Origin: Mayamaea pseudoterrestris
Lineage: Eukaryota; Bacillariophyta; Bacillariophyceae; Sellaphorales; Sellaphoraceae
DNA length: 64,000 nt
Direction: 5' to 3'
Assembly (NCBI GenBank): GCA_027923505.1
Contig: BROI01000004.1
Location: forward strand, 620,001-684,000
The first letter of the stretch is position 1, and each line of letters opens with the position of its first letter. This document shows, one piece after another, positions 63,151-64,000 of the stretch. The position numbers and the translations under genes were made by a program. The notes beneath the pieces are model-generated. The model did no database searches and was not told the origin of the DNA. It was given only the letters and a program-made list of their open reading frames with translations.

Positions 63151-64000
63151 ATGAGCGACGAAAATGCTTTGAAGCGAGTTTTTGAAAAGATCGATGCTTT
63201 GTCGTCAGATGTGGAACGCCTGGACCGCGAAAACAAGCAGTTGAAGAATGAAATCGCTGCGACCAGCAAGGCAGGAGCTCTCAACAAATTTGACACACCA
63301 AGTAAGGAGGATGTTCTCGAACTGAATGTTGGAGGAGGAGTCTTTCATGCCCTTCGTGGAACGTTAACGTCAATTCCAAGCCTTTTGGCGACTAAATTTA
63401 ATGGTGATTGGGACTACAAGCTTCCGAGAGATGCGCATGGTCGCTTCTATTTGGACGAAGACCCGGAATTCTTTAGTTCGCTTTTAAAATACCTACGCGA
63501 GTACAATCGCATGGCCCTTCCGGTAGCAGGTGGTCAGAGTCCCGTTATTCCAAGCTTCAAGGATCCCACAATGACGCAAGGATTTATTCGCTTCCTGGAG
63601 TCACTCCATTTGACTGAGCACATGTACCCCATGAAACTTTACAAGTATGACTATACGAATCTAGATCAGCCTAACGAACTGGGTTTTCTCGCTGGCAACT
63701 GGTGTGATACTCAAATAGTGAGCCAGGATAATCGTTACGTCTACGTCTTCAAGAATAACAACGCGGTGAAGCGTCGAATACATTCCTTTGAGGTGGAGTG
63801 CCTTGAGGATAACGAGGACATACAAATTGGCTGGATCGAGTGTGATATTGATAAATATCATCCCCAGGCCGATTTTGAAGGGTCAATCATCGTTTTGGAC
63901 GTACGTCGCAGTCATATTTCTATAGATGAGCGTTTCGGGACCGTACACAATGAGATTGGAGTTTCCTTTCCAAAGACTGGTAATTTATTTATTCGCACTG
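63151..64000 (+). CDS. BTB/T1-domain protein (KCTD-like), 3' partial at window edge
   Basis: ATG 63151, frame open to the window end (283 codons visible). Residues 8-40 are a short coiled coil (VFEKIDALSSDVERLDRENK). Residues 54-120 match the T1-type BTB of potassium-channel tetramerisation proteins: VLELNVGGGVFHALRGTLTS, SLLATKFNGDWD, RFYLDEDPEFFSSLLKYLRE. Such soluble proteins often serve as cullin-3 adaptors or scaffolds. The part after it (GFLAGNWCDTQIVSQDNRYV onward) is a beta-rich C-terminal domain of unknown type. No channel segments are visible. The C-terminus lies beyond the window. Confidence 0.8.
   Translation, partial: MSDENALKRVFEKIDALSSDVERLDRENKQLKNEIAATSKAGALNKFDTPSKEDVLELNVGGGVFHALRGTLTSIPSLLATKFNGDWDYKLPRDAHGRFYLDEDPEFFSSLLKYLREYNRMALPVAGGQSPVIPSFKDPTMTQGFIRFLESLHLTEHMYPMKLYKYDYTNLDQPNELGFLAGNWCDTQIVSQDNRYVYVFKNNNAVKRRIHSFEVECLEDNEDIQIGWIECDIDKYHPQADFEGSIIVLDVRRSHISIDERFGTVHNEIGVSFPKTGNLFIRT

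Overview
The window is nuclear DNA from a photosynthetic eukaryote with complex plastids, most likely a diatom or close stramenopile relative. Several proteins start with an ER-type signal peptide followed by an aromatic residue at the predicted cleavage site (CAF at 8624, FSFAP at 15809, AAAW at 60377), which is the bipartite plastid presequence of that group. Genes are dense (about one per 2 kb outside the repeats) and lie on both strands. Introns are few and short (roughly 38 to 250 bp, mostly 68 to 150), with GT-AG ends. I cannot name the species.

1-16.6 kb, housekeeping and plastid genes: glucosidase II beta (cut by the left edge), a degenerate metallo-beta-lactamase-fold protein, an mTERF protein, a SET-domain methyltransferase, IBA57, a plastid S1 RNA-binding protein, a probable thylakoid-lumen protein with a Tat-type signal, an acidic unknown protein, digalactosyldiacylglycerol synthase, and a plastid-targeted protein of unknown function.

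16.64-30.43 kb is a satellite array of about 80 tandem monomers of 169 bp, close to nucleosome size. It has a 676-bp (four-monomer) higher-order period, a 17-bp dyad in most monomers, decayed monomers at its left edge, and a 3,691-bp block duplicated in perfect tandem at its right end. It is the most unusual part of the window and looks like a centromere- or heterochromatin-type satellite, although that role is inference.

30.4-52.4 kb mixes core genes (coatomer beta, RPF1, ribosomal protein S2, PP2C, a J-domain protein with pVHL-like and ShKT modules, an rRNA methyltransferase/pseudouridine synthase fusion, a sulfotransferase, a HINT-type protein) with mobile DNA: an intact Tc1/mariner-IS630-like transposase (DD38E) and a lone retroelement Gag-like region. 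A family of GC-rich hairpin repeats fills 40.0-41.3 kb.

52.4-64 kb: a GPI-type subtilisin with a PA insert, a second sulfotransferase, an acidic membrane protein, the SUMO E2 UBC9, a four-TM protein, a superoxide dismutase predicted for the thylakoid lumen, a half-length AMP-binding protein with a degenerate P-loop, a divergent actin-related protein, and a BTB/T1 protein cut by the right edge. Many neighbours are head-to-head or tail-to-tail with very short gaps, so bidirectional promoters and overlapping 3' ends are common.
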